This document shows positions 51,428-60,671 of a stretch of 64,000 bases of DNA, piece by piece (position 1 is the first letter of the stretch; each line of letters starts with the position of its first letter). A program made the position numbers and the translations under genes. The notes under the pieces are model-generated. The model was given only the letters and a program-made list of their open reading frames with translations, was not told the DNA's origin and did not search any database. This DNA is from Streptomyces sp. NBC_00691 (lineage in GTDB: Bacteria > Actinomycetota > Actinomycetes > Streptomycetales > Streptomycetaceae): NCBI RefSeq assembly GCF_036226665.1, contig NZ_CP109007.1:6076001-6140000 (forward strand), given 5' to 3'.

Positions 51428-52191
51428 TAGTTCAAGGTCACGTGCGAGCGAATCTGCAGTCGTAAGGGCGTCATTCGGGGGCGTAGTCGTGAGTGTCCCT
51501 CTCGATGGGCGGGCAGATGGCGGCGGTGGAGATATCCATCTTCCGGAGATTCCCCGGTTAGGCTAACCGGGGAATCTCGGCTACATTTCGCCGCGCATGC
51601 CGCTCCGGCACCGTCCATCGCGTACATCCAGGTCAGCCATTTTCCGCGGGGGCACCGTCCTGAGGCCGGCCGCGGGCTGCGGGTTGCGACCCGGCTTCAG
51701 CGGGAGTAAGCGTGGGGCACGGGCGTGCGATCGAGGGCAGGATCAACCACCTGGTCGGCTGCAGGTGTCGGCCTCCGCCAGTACCTGTGCGGATGAGGCG
51801 AGGTCTCGCCGACGGGGGATACGGCGAGACCTCGCAAACGACGCTACGTCGTAGGCATCCTTCCGGTCCAGCTCTCCGAAGGGACGCTGCTCTCTGCTCG
51901 CAGAGCGGCGGGCAACCGGGTGGGGGCCAGGCCGCCCCGTCGGTCGACAGGCGACATCTGAGGCCGCCAGCGCGACCACCTCGTCCATGGTGTGGCCGAA
52001 TCTGCACCTGACCAGCAGAAACCTGGTGATCACGCTAGAAGGGCAAAGACCTCCAGGACGCCCACTTTGCCTCTTGCTGTCAGTCCTGCCCTCTAAGATT
52101 CATTCAGCGGGGGCAGCCCGACGTTCTTGCGAACGGCGGCAGGATCGCGGTACGCGCAAGTACGCGCAAATGGACACAGGCGGGGAGTCGC
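51428..52191. other. 764-bp gap upstream of pglW
   Basis: I see no gene I can support. Several overlapping short frames exist on both strands but none has a family pattern, a good start and a consistent codon bias. The gap holds a 33-bp palindrome (51546-51578) and, near its end, a direct TACGCGCAA repeat (52151-52170). It should contain the promoter of the pgl operon. Confidence 0.5.
51546..51578. repeat. 33-bp near-perfect palindrome
   Basis: GAGATTCCCCGGTTAG and its complement flank a single G. It lies 119 bp after the nuclease gene. It can act as a terminator, though the loop must open a few pairs, or as an operator for the pgl genes. Confidence 0.7.
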
Positions 52192-55100
52192 ATGCTGGAA
52201 GGTCGGTGGACGACGGTCACCGAGTCCGAGCACGAGCACGAGCGCCGCGGCCTGGAAGCGATCCGCAGGCGTCTGCCGGACGAAGAGCCGTGGCGAGCCT
52301 GGTCGAATTTCACGTTCACCGCGAACAGCGGCCATGTCCGGGAGATCGATCTTCTGGTGACCTCACCGGCCGGGGTGTTCCTCCTCGAGCTGAAGGACTG
52401 GCACGGCTCGGTACAGGGCGGCGGTAACGACTGGGTGCAGACCACGCCCGGCGGGACCCAGCGGCGACACGGCAACCCCCTGCACCTGGCGAACCGGAAG
52501 GCCAAGGAGCTGTCCGGCCTGATCAACGACATCTCCGGCCAGCCCGGAGGCCGGCCGAAGATCTGGGTGGGCGAGGCGGTCTGCTTCACCGATGACAAGC
52601 TCCGGGTGAACCTTCCGGCCGCCGATCTGAACGGCGTTTTCACGGTCAAGCAGCTCGTCGACATGTTGGCCGAGCCGCCGGCAGACGCCCGGCGCCGGAT
52701 AACGGCCGAGACGTCTCGCCGCGTCGACGTGGCCCTGAAGAAGCTCGGCATCGCACCGATCCGCCGCCAGCATGAGGTGGGCTCCTATCTCCTGGATGCG
52801 AAGGCGTTCGACTCCGGCCCTACCTGGGCCGACTACCTGGGCCGTCACTCCCAGCTGCACGATCTGGCACGAGTGCGGGTCTTCCTCAGCGAGCGCGGTG
52901 CTTCAGACGCCGAGCGGCGTTCCGTAGAGCAGGCCGCTGGTCGCGAGGCACTCGTGCTCAGCCGGTTCCGGCACCCAGGTGCGGTACAGCTGAAGAGTTA
53001 TCTGCCGTCGGGGCATCCGGCCGGCCCGACGATCCTGTTCGATTACCACCCGGAGACTCTGCGCCTGGACGACTTTCTGGTGCAGCACGGGAAGCATCTG
53101 GACCTGCGGGGCCGCCTCGCGCTCGTACGACAACTTGCGGAGACGGTGCGCTCCGCGCACTCACGCCGTGTCCATCACCGCACGCTGTCGGCGCACGCGG
53201 TGCACATCATTCCGCGTGATCGCGGCCCGCGCGGGCGGGAGCTCAGCGAGGAGCAGCGCTGGCTGGGCCCTTGGCCGCAGATCGCGGACTGGCAGATCGC
53301 TACAGGCCAGAGCGCCAGCCGTGGCCGACCTCTGACCCTGGCTCCTACAAATGTGTCCGGGTTCCACGTCTCGGAGCAGGCTGATCCGTATCTGGCGCCG
53401 GAGCTGAGGATCCCGAAGGCCGACCCGGTGCGCCTCGATGTGTACGGGCTCGGTGTCCTCACGTATCTGCTGGTCACCGGGCAGGCACCAGGCGCAAGCC
53501 AGAGCGAGGTCATGGCCCGCCTGGAAGCCGGTGAGAGCCTGCGCCCGAGTGCCTTGGTCGACGGGCTCAACCCGGACATCGACGACCTGGTGGAGGCATC
53601 CACCGCGTACGAACCGGGTCGGCGCCTGTCCACGGTCGACGACTTCCTGGAGATGCTGGAGTACGTCGAGCAGGCATTCACCGAGAAGGATTCCGTCGGC
53701 TCGGCCACAGCCGCAGGCACCGGCGGGGACGGCGGGTCGGGGTCGGAAGCGGACGAGGATCGGGGCGAGCCGGAGAAGGACCCGCTGGAGGCCGTGGCCG
53801 GGGATGTACTGGCCGGGCGCTGGGAGGTTGTTCGCCGGCTCGGCACGGGCTCGACCTCTCGGGCGTTCCTGGTGAGGGATCTCGCGGGTGAGCCGCGGCG
53901 TAGCGGCACCCTGCCGGTGGCTGTGCTGAAGGTCGCGCTGAGCGAGGCCAAGCACGCGGTCCTCGACCGGGAGGCCCAGATTTTGGGCCGCATCCACCGG
54001 GATTCCAGCATCATCGCGCTGTATGAGCGGGAGCCGATGACTCTCGCGGGTCGTCGGGTGCTCGCTCTCGAATACGTCGGCGACAGCCGAGAGCTGAAGG
54101 AGCAGGACCGTGGTGACGGGAAGGGCCCGAGGCGGCGTGAGGACACCGTCGCCCGTCAGCTGCGGGACAACGGCCGCCTGGGCATGGATCAGCTGGAGGC
54201 GTACGGGAAGTACCTGTTCGGCGCGGTGGAGCACTTGGAGGCGGAGGGAATCTGGCATCGGGACCTGAAGCCGGACAACATCGCGATCCGGATCCGTCCC
54301 AACGGCACCCGACAGTTGGTGCTGATCGACTTCTCGCTTGCCGGATACCCGGCGAAGGAGATCGATGCGGGCACCGAGGGCTATCTCGACCCGTTCGTGG
54401 GAGTCATCACGCGCGGCTCGTACGACGGTCATGCCGAGCGGTACGCGCTCGCTGCGACATTGCACGAGATGGCGTCGAACGAGCTGCCCCGATGGGGTGA
54501 CGGTGCTGTCACAGCCCGGCAGACCGATCCGAAGGAGTGGCCGTACCCGCAGCTCGCCGCCGACGCTTTCGAGCCGGCGGTCCGCGACGGCCTGGTCGCC
54601 TTCTTCCGCAAGGCTTTGGCGCGGGACGTGAAGGACCGATTCTCGGACCTGAAGCCGATGGAGCGTGCCTGGCAGGCACTCTTCCTGGATGCGCAGCGGA
54701 CAACTGCTCCGAGCTCCGGGCACGGTACGGCGGAAAGCGTAGGGACCAAGCAGGAAGACGGGCCCCAGATCGGCCGCGAGGACGACGATGCCTCCGTCGA
54801 GCAGGTTCGTGACCAGCAGGCGGCGAGGGCTGACCGTACGACGCCTCTGTCTGTGGCAGGTCTGACGCTTTCCGCGCAGTCCCAGCTGTTCGCCATGGGG
54901 CTGAACTCCGTTGGGGACGTACTGGATTACTCGGCGAGGAAGTTCCTCACTGCGCCGGGCATGGGCTCGCGCACCCGGGAGGAGATCCAGCGCCGGCAGA
55001 AGGAGTGGAACCTCCGCCTCGGCAAAGCGGCCCCCGCACCACTCAGCGCGGAGGCCCGCAAGGCAGCCGGCCAGGAAATCACGGAGCTGGAGCAGGCGGT

Positions 55101-56859
55101 AGCCGAGTCGGTCGCTGCCGGCGGCGGGAATGTCACTGACCCGCAGCTGCTGGGCGCACTGAGCCTGGACGCGCTGGCCGCTCGCCTGGTCCCGAAGCCA
55201 TCCAGCGGCAATGCCCGATCCAACGCCAAGGAGCGCGAAGCGGTCCGGCTGCTACTGCGGCTGCCCAACGAGACCGGCAAGCTGCCCGAGGGCCTGGCAT
55301 GGGTTCGGCAGCGGGACGTCGCTGACGCGGTGGGCCTGACCGCGGGCCGTATCCCGCAGATCGTGAAGAAGGCGCGCGAGCGATGGTACGAGGACGCCGC
55401 CCTTGGACTGCTGCGCGAGGAGGTAGTGGAGCTTCTTGCCGAGCGCGGACGGGTGGCCCCGGTGATCGAGCTCGCCGACGCGCTGATCGCCCGGCGCGGC
55501 ACCCAGCACGTGGAGCGTCGCGACCGGCGCGCGCTCGCACTGTCGCTCCTCCGCGCGGTGGTCGAGCGAGAGAGCTACAACAACGAGTCCCCTCCGCTCT
55601 TCCGCTACTTCCATGCCCGGATGCCCAAGGGCGCCGATCCGGTGCTCGGCCTGCTCGCCATCGATGTCCGGGAGGGCGTGGACGGCCCGGATACCCCGAC
55701 GCTGCCCGCTCTGCAGGAATACGCGCTCAACCTGGGCGCGCGAGCCGACCGACTCGCGGACCTGGAATCCCTGCCGACTGCCGGCACCGTCCTTACCGAG
55801 CTGGACGCAGTGCGACGGCCGCCGGGAAACCTGGGCTGGGACGAGCGGCGCACCGCCGAGATCGCGGCGGCAGCTTCCAACCGAGCCGCTCTCACCCCCC
55901 GACTGGAGATCTACCCGCGCGACCTGGACCTGGTTCGCGCGCTGAGGATCACCCAGGCCGGTGTGGTGGCCGTCCAGCCGGGCGTCGAGGAGGAGCGACT
56001 GCCGGGTCTCACGGTTGACGCCCTGCACAAGCGAGTTACGACCCGCTTCCCCGACCTGGGCACAGACCCGCTGGTGCCACGCGAATTGCCCACCGGCAGC
56101 GCACTGGTCCGTTACCTGAAGCAGGCCGGCTTCGAGCTGAAGCTGGCCACGCGTTACGACAAGGTGCTCCGCCTCATCCCGGACCGGCCGGCCGGGGACG
56201 CCACCGCCGGCCTGACCTCGGCGAGCTGGGGAGCCTCGGCGGCCCGTCGATCCGCCCCCACCCAGTACGACGCGGACGCGGCCGTCGCCGCCGCAGTCAA
56301 GGCCGAACAGCGGCTCAGCCACTCGGCGCGACAGGACGGCTTCCGGGTCCTGACGGTGCCCCACCGGGGTGCTGAGGACGCGGTGGGGCACCTGGCGGAC
56401 GAGCCGTACGGTGTGCGGTCGGTGTCATTGACCGGGCTCTTCGTGAAGGAACTGCGCGGTGTGATCGGCGAGGCGGCCAGACCGACCTGGGAGACCGTCC
56501 TCAAGGCGGACGCCGCCGAACCCGGAAGCCGGGCTCACCAGCAGCTGCGCATCCGCACAGACAAGGCTTGGGGGCGCATCGAGCCGCAGCTGCGAGAGCG
56601 ACTGCGGCAGGCGCAGGGACCGCTGCTCCTTACCGACACTGCGGTGCTCGCCCGGTACGACGCGCTGGACCTGCTCGTAAGACTCGCGGAGGAAGCGCGG
56701 CAAGGTGGCAGCCCGCTGTGGCTGCTCGTCGCCCAGTCCGACCCAGCGAAAGCACCACGGCTGGCCGGGCAGAGCGTGCCGTACCAGGCAGGGTTCGACG
56801 AGTGGATCGTCGTGCCCGATGCCTGGGTCGCGCGCAAACACCTCGCACCGGACGCCTGA
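52192..56859 (+). CDS. pglW: PglW, BREX type 2 Ser/Thr protein kinase with NERD domain
   Basis: This 1555-residue protein has an N-terminal NERD (nuclease-related) domain (about 40-140: REIDLLVTSPAGVFLLELKD). A degenerate kinase-like domain (about 230-510) with HHRTLSAHAV in place of HRDLKxxN follows. The active kinase domain (about 540-830) has a Gly loop RRLGTGSTSRAF, the VAVLKV lysine, HRDLKPDN (Asp about 691) and DFSLAG in place of DFG. Next is a helix-hairpin-helix segment like the RNA polymerase alpha C-terminal domain (LTLSAQSQLFAMGLNSVGD, about 883). The remaining region has an HTH (RQRDVADAVGLTAGRIPQIV). In Streptomyces Pgl, PglW kinase activity is needed for phage growth limitation. 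The ATG has GGGGAG upstream. Confidence 0.93.
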   Translation: MLEGRWTTVTESEHEHERRGLEAIRRRLPDEEPWRAWSNFTFTANSGHVREIDLLVTSPAGVFLLELKDWHGSVQGGGNDWVQTTPGGTQRRHGNPLHLANRKAKELSGLINDISGQPGGRPKIWVGEAVCFTDDKLRVNLPAADLNGVFTVKQLVDMLAEPPADARRRITAETSRRVDVALKKLGIAPIRRQHEVGSYLLDAKAFDSGPTWADYLGRHSQLHDLARVRVFLSERGASDAERRSVEQAAGREALVLSRFRHPGAVQLKSYLPSGHPAGPTILFDYHPETLRLDDFLVQHGKHLDLRGRLALVRQLAETVRSAHSRRVHHRTLSAHAVHIIPRDRGPRGRELSEEQRWLGPWPQIADWQIATGQSASRGRPLTLAPTNVSGFHVSEQADPYLAPELRIPKADPVRLDVYGLGVLTYLLVTGQAPGASQSEVMARLEAGESLRPSALVDGLNPDIDDLVEASTAYEPGRRLSTVDDFLEMLEYVEQAFTEKDSVGSATAAGTGGDGGSGSEADEDRGEPEKDPLEAVAGDVLAGRWEVVRRLGTGSTSRAFLVRDLAGEPRRSGTLPVAVLKVALSEAKHAVLDREAQILGRIHRDSSIIALYEREPMTLAGRRVLALEYVGDSRELKEQDRGDGKGPRRREDTVARQLRDNGRLGMDQLEAYGKYLFGAVEHLEAEGIWHRDLKPDNIAIRIRPNGTRQLVLIDFSLAGYPAKEIDAGTEGYLDPFVGVITRGSYDGHAERYALAATLHEMASNELPRWGDGAVTARQTDPKEWPYPQLAADAFEPAVRDGLVAFFRKALARDVKDRFSDLKPMERAWQALFLDAQRTTAPSSGHGTAESVGTKQEDGPQIGREDDDASVEQVRDQQAARADRTTPLSVAGLTLSAQSQLFAMGLNSVGDVLDYSARKFLTAPGMGSRTREEIQRRQKEWNLRLGKAAPAPLSAEARKAAGQEITELEQAVAESVAAGGGNVTDPQLLGALSLDALAARLVPKPSSGNARSNAKEREAVRLLLRLPNETGKLPEGLAWVRQRDVADAVGLTAGRIPQIVKKARERWYEDAALGLLREEVVELLAERGRVAPVIELADALIARRGTQHVERRDRRALALSLLRAVVERESYNNESPPLFRYFHARMPKGADPVLGLLAIDVREGVDGPDTPTLPALQEYALNLGARADRLADLESLPTAGTVLTELDAVRRPPGNLGWDERRTAEIAAAASNRAALTPRLEIYPRDLDLVRALRITQAGVVAVQPGVEEERLPGLTVDALHKRVTTRFPDLGTDPLVPRELPTGSALVRYLKQAGFELKLATRYDKVLRLIPDRPAGDATAGLTSASWGASAARRSAPTQYDADAAVAAAVKAEQRLSHSARQDGFRVLTVPHRGAEDAVGHLADEPYGVRSVSLTGLFVKELRGVIGEAARPTWETVLKADAAEPGSRAHQQLRIRTDKAWGRIEPQLRERLRQAQGPLLLTDTAVLARYDALDLLVRLAEEARQGGSPLWLLVAQSDPAKAPRLAGQSVPYQAGFDEWIVVPDAWVARKHLAPDA

Positions 56860-56922
56860 CCCTCTTCCACTCCTGAACCGGCCTTCTTCCGCCCACTCCG
56901 TTTTCTCTACAGGAGCCGTTCC

Positions 56923-59900
56923 GTGATCGACCGCAAGAGCCTCCTCGCCGACCTGCAGAAGCAGGTCAAGGCGGCCGAGACCGACCTTGAACAGCAGGTC
57001 AAAGCTGTCCCCGAGGTAGGGACGCGGCTGCGCGGTGAGTATGAGCAGGCCCGGAAGCTGGGCCGTACGGCGGCGACGTGGAACGCCTGGGTCGGGGAGC
57101 GGATCACCCAGGTCGCGGTGGCCTGGGTGCTCGGCACCGTCTTCGTCCGCTTCAGCGAGGACAACCGGCTGATCGCTGAGCCGTATATCACCGCGCCGGA
57201 TGTGGCTGGGCGTGAGACCGCGCAGGCGCGGTACGAGGAGTTCCTGGAGAAGGACGCCGACCCGACGTACCGAGGCTGGCTGGAGACGGCGTTCGCAGAG
57301 CTGGGCGCCGGGCAGGCCGGCCGACTGCTCTTCGACAGCGACCACAACCCGCTCTACCAGATCCCCCTTTCGCACGACGGGGCCGGCGCGCTCCTCGCGT
57401 TCTGGCGGGAGCAGCGCGCCAGTGAGAATGAAGCCGACGGCCCGGTACTTGTCCATGACTTCAGCGACCCGCTGAGAGAGGCCGGCACTGAGGGCTGGAG
57501 CACCCGGTTCCTAGGCGATCTGTACCAGGACCTTAGCGAGGCGGCCCGTAAGACGTACGCGCTGCTGCAGACGCCGGAATTCGTGGAGGAGTTCATTCTC
57601 GACCGGACGATGACCCCGGCGGTACGGGAGTTCGGGTTCGAGGAACTGAAGATGATCGACCCGACCTGCGGGTCCGGTCACTTCGTGCTCGAAGCGTTCC
57701 GACGGCTGGTACGGATGTGGGCGGAGCAGCGTCCAGAGGTGGGCTCGTACGAGCGGGTGCGAGCCGCCCTCGACTCGGTGCACGGAGTGGACCTCAACCC
57801 TTTCGCGATCGCGATCGCCCGCTTCCGGCTCCTGGTTGCGGCGGTGGCCGCAAGCGGAATGCGGACTTTCGAGGAGGCCCAGCACTACGAGTGGCCGATC
57901 CAGCTTGCTGTGGGCGACTCCCTCATCAAGGATCGCCAGCTGGAGCTTCAACTGGGGCTTGGCTTTGCGGACGAGGGCGGCGCGGCCGGTGACCCGCTCG
58001 CTCAGTTCTCATACGCCACGGAGGACGTGGACGAGTACCCCGGGATCCTGGACCAGGGGCGCTACCACGTAGTAGTGGGTAACCCTCCGTACATCACGGT
58101 CAAGGACAAGCAGCTCAACCAGCTGTACCGAGAGCTATACAGCGCGTGCGCGGGGACGTACGCACTGTCCGTTCCCTTCGCCCAGCGGTTCTTCGAACTA
58201 GCCAAGCAGGGTGGGGCGGACGGGCACGGCTACGGCACGGTCGGTCAGATCACAGCGAACTCCTTCATGAAGCGTGAATTCGGCACCAAGCTCATCGAGG
58301 AGTACTTCGCGCACAAGGTCGAGTTGACGGAGGTCATCGACACCTCAGGGGCGGTCATCCCGGGGCACGGGACGCCGACAGTGATTCTCATCGGGCGACC
58401 TAGGGAGGGAGTAAAGCGGCAGGCGACGATCCGCACGGTGCGGAGCGTGCAGGGGGAGCCGTCGGCGCCGGAGGAGGGGAAGGAAGCGGAGGGGCTGGTG
58501 TGGCGGGCGATCGTCGAGCTGATCGACCGACCGGGGAGTGCGGGACAGTGGGTTTCAGTGGACGATCTGGAGCGGGGTCGGTATTTCGGCAAGCAGCCGT
58601 GGATCCTGGCTGATGGCGGACTTGAGATGGTTGAGACGCTGAATTCTGGATCGCGTGCCCAGCTCCGATCAGTTGCTCAGGAAATTGGCGCTGGTGCAGT
58701 AACGCGTGAGGACGACGCATTCATGGTGGGTGCTGGAGCCTTGCGCCGTTCAGGCGTCACGGACGACGAAGCGCGCCAGCTTGTGGACGGTGGCTCCGTC
58801 CGCGATTTCACCATCAGCGGAGCGACGACCTCAGCGTGGCCATATGACGAGAAGACTCTCAAGGCGACGGCATCGCCGGAATTGAGACGCTTCCTGTGGC
58901 CGTCCCGTCGCTACCTCATCGACCGCGTCGCCTTCGGCAAGTCGCAACTGGAGCGTGGGCTTGCCTGGTTTGAGTACTCCATGTTCTTCAAGAACAGGTA
59001 TAGGCCGAAGTTCACGATCGCTTTCCCCTTCGTTGCTACGCACAATCACTTTGCGCTGAACCGTGCGCGGCGCGTATTCATCCGCACCGCTCCCGTCGTC
59101 GCGCTCAACAAGGGGGCGAGTGAGGAGGAGTATGTGCGGCTGCTCGGGTTGCTCAATAGCTCCACGGCTGGTTTCTGGCTCAAAATGGTTAGTCACGACA
59201 AGGGTAGCCAGGGCGTAAACGAGGGCTACAAGTCGCAGGTCTGGGAGCGCTTTTACGAGTTCACCGGCACCAAGCTCCAGGAATTTCCTCTTCCCGCCGA
59301 GTACCCCGCCGCACTCGCCACCGCCCTCGACACCCTCGCCCAGCAGCTCTCCGGCGTCACCCCTGCCGCCCTCGCAGCCAAGACAACCCCCACTGCCTCC
59401 GCCCTCCGCGAAGCCGAAAGTCGTCACGCCTCCCTCCGCGCCCGCATGATCGCCCTCCAGGAGGAGCTGGACTGGCAGGTCTACTCCCTCTACAACCTGC
59501 ACTCCGAAGACCTACGTCTCTCTGACCCCGATGCGGTGCCCGACCTTGCCCTCGGTGAGCGCGCCTTCGAGATCGTGCTCGCGCGCCGTGTCGAAACCGG
59601 CGAGGCCAGCGAGGAGTGGTTCAACCGGCACGGATCGGAGCAGATCCGAGAGATCCCCGACCACTGGCCCGCCGACTATCGCGCCCTCGTCCAGAAGCGC
59701 ATCGACGCCATCGAGTCCAACCGAGCCATCGGCATGGTAGAGCGCCCCGAGTACAAGAGGCGTTGGGCGACCGAGGGTTGGGCCGCAATGCGGCAGAAGG
59801 CGTTGAGGACCTGGCTGCTCGACCGGATGGAGGATCGTGCGTATTGGTTTGACGCCAACGGCAACCCGACCGTCATCACTCTCGGCCGCCTCGCTGAAGC

Positions 59901-60648
59901 GCTCTCCGCGGACGAGGACTTTACGTCTGTTGCCGATCTCTACGCCCCCCAGCAGGATCTCGCCAAGACGGTCCGTGAGCTGCTGTCAGAGGAGCATGTG
60001 CCGTTCGTTGCCGCGCTCCGCTACAAGCCCGTCGCGCTGAAGAAGCGGGCGGACTGGGAGCACGTGTGGGACCTCCAGCGCGAGGAGGACGCCGCGCCGG
60101 ACGAGCTCGCCAAGCGGAAGGTCCGTGAGCGGACGCCCGTGCCGCCGAAGTACACCGCGGCAGACTTCCTGAAGCCGAGTTACTGGCGTGCGCGTGGCAA
60201 GCTCGATGTACCCAAGGAGCAGTTCGTCTCGTACGGCACGGCCAACGCACAGTCGCCAGAGCTGTACGGGTGGGCCGGCTGGGACCACTTGGAGCAGGCC
60301 CTCGCGCTCGCCTCCCACATCCAGCAGGCCGGGCTCGGCGAGGACGACCTCGTGCCGTACCTGGCCGGGCTGCTTGAGCTGCAGCCGTGGCTGGAGCAGT
60401 GGCATGGCGAGTACGACCCGGAGTTCGGGGCGTCGCCGGCCGCCGAGATTTTGGCCTTCCGGCAGCAGAAGCAGGGCGAGCTCGGGCTGACTGACGACGC
60501 GCTACGGGCCTGGCGCCCGGTTGCGGCCACCCGCGGTGGCGCGAAGAAGGCAGCCGCGCCCAAGAGGCGAACGAGCACGAGGGCCGCCGTGCAGATGTCC
60601 GTCACGGACAACGTCACCGATGCCGTCGCCGGCGCAGAGTCCGACTGA
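56923..60648 (+). CDS. pglX: PglX, BREX type 2 adenine-specific DNA methyltransferase
   Basis: This 1241-residue protein has an adenine N6 methyltransferase core. Motif I is DPTCGSGHFVLEAF (Asp about 246), motif IV is NPPYI (about 387), and a long target-recognition region follows (IGAGAVTREDDAFMVGAGAL region onward). Large helical C-terminal parts end in an Arg/Lys-rich tail. In Pgl/BREX it marks or modifies DNA, and in S. coelicolor its expression is phase variable through a G-tract. Here the longest homopolymer I found is a run of six C (59945-59950). The GTG start has AGGAG seven bases upstream, 63 bp after pglW. Confidence 0.93.
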   Translation: MIDRKSLLADLQKQVKAAETDLEQQVKAVPEVGTRLRGEYEQARKLGRTAATWNAWVGERITQVAVAWVLGTVFVRFSEDNRLIAEPYITAPDVAGRETAQARYEEFLEKDADPTYRGWLETAFAELGAGQAGRLLFDSDHNPLYQIPLSHDGAGALLAFWREQRASENEADGPVLVHDFSDPLREAGTEGWSTRFLGDLYQDLSEAARKTYALLQTPEFVEEFILDRTMTPAVREFGFEELKMIDPTCGSGHFVLEAFRRLVRMWAEQRPEVGSYERVRAALDSVHGVDLNPFAIAIARFRLLVAAVAASGMRTFEEAQHYEWPIQLAVGDSLIKDRQLELQLGLGFADEGGAAGDPLAQFSYATEDVDEYPGILDQGRYHVVVGNPPYITVKDKQLNQLYRELYSACAGTYALSVPFAQRFFELAKQGGADGHGYGTVGQITANSFMKREFGTKLIEEYFAHKVELTEVIDTSGAVIPGHGTPTVILIGRPREGVKRQATIRTVRSVQGEPSAPEEGKEAEGLVWRAIVELIDRPGSAGQWVSVDDLERGRYFGKQPWILADGGLEMVETLNSGSRAQLRSVAQEIGAGAVTREDDAFMVGAGALRRSGVTDDEARQLVDGGSVRDFTISGATTSAWPYDEKTLKATASPELRRFLWPSRRYLIDRVAFGKSQLERGLAWFEYSMFFKNRYRPKFTIAFPFVATHNHFALNRARRVFIRTAPVVALNKGASEEEYVRLLGLLNSSTAGFWLKMVSHDKGSQGVNEGYKSQVWERFYEFTGTKLQEFPLPAEYPAALATALDTLAQQLSGVTPAALAAKTTPTASALREAESRHASLRARMIALQEELDWQVYSLYNLHSEDLRLSDPDAVPDLALGERAFEIVLARRVETGEASEEWFNRHGSEQIREIPDHWPADYRALVQKRIDAIESNRAIGMVERPEYKRRWATEGWAAMRQKALRTWLLDRMEDRAYWFDANGNPTVITLGRLAEALSADEDFTSVADLYAPQQDLAKTVRELLSEEHVPFVAALRYKPVALKKRADWEHVWDLQREEDAAPDELAKRKVRERTPVPPKYTAADFLKPSYWRARGKLDVPKEQFVSYGTANAQSPELYGWAGWDHLEQALALASHIQQAGLGEDDLVPYLAGLLELQPWLEQWHGEYDPEFGASPAAEILAFRQQKQGELGLTDDALRAWRPVAATRGGAKKAAAPKRRTSTRAAVQMSVTDNVTDAVAGAESD

Positions 60649-60671
60649 TCAGGGCGAGGAGCTTAAACACC

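Noticed and set aside
51633..52033. Minus-strand frames with KDAYDVASFARSRR, thought of as an IS110-type transposase fragment
   Set aside because: Only a KDA-like match, no DDED-type N-terminus, no inverted repeats and no further conserved block; too weak to call.
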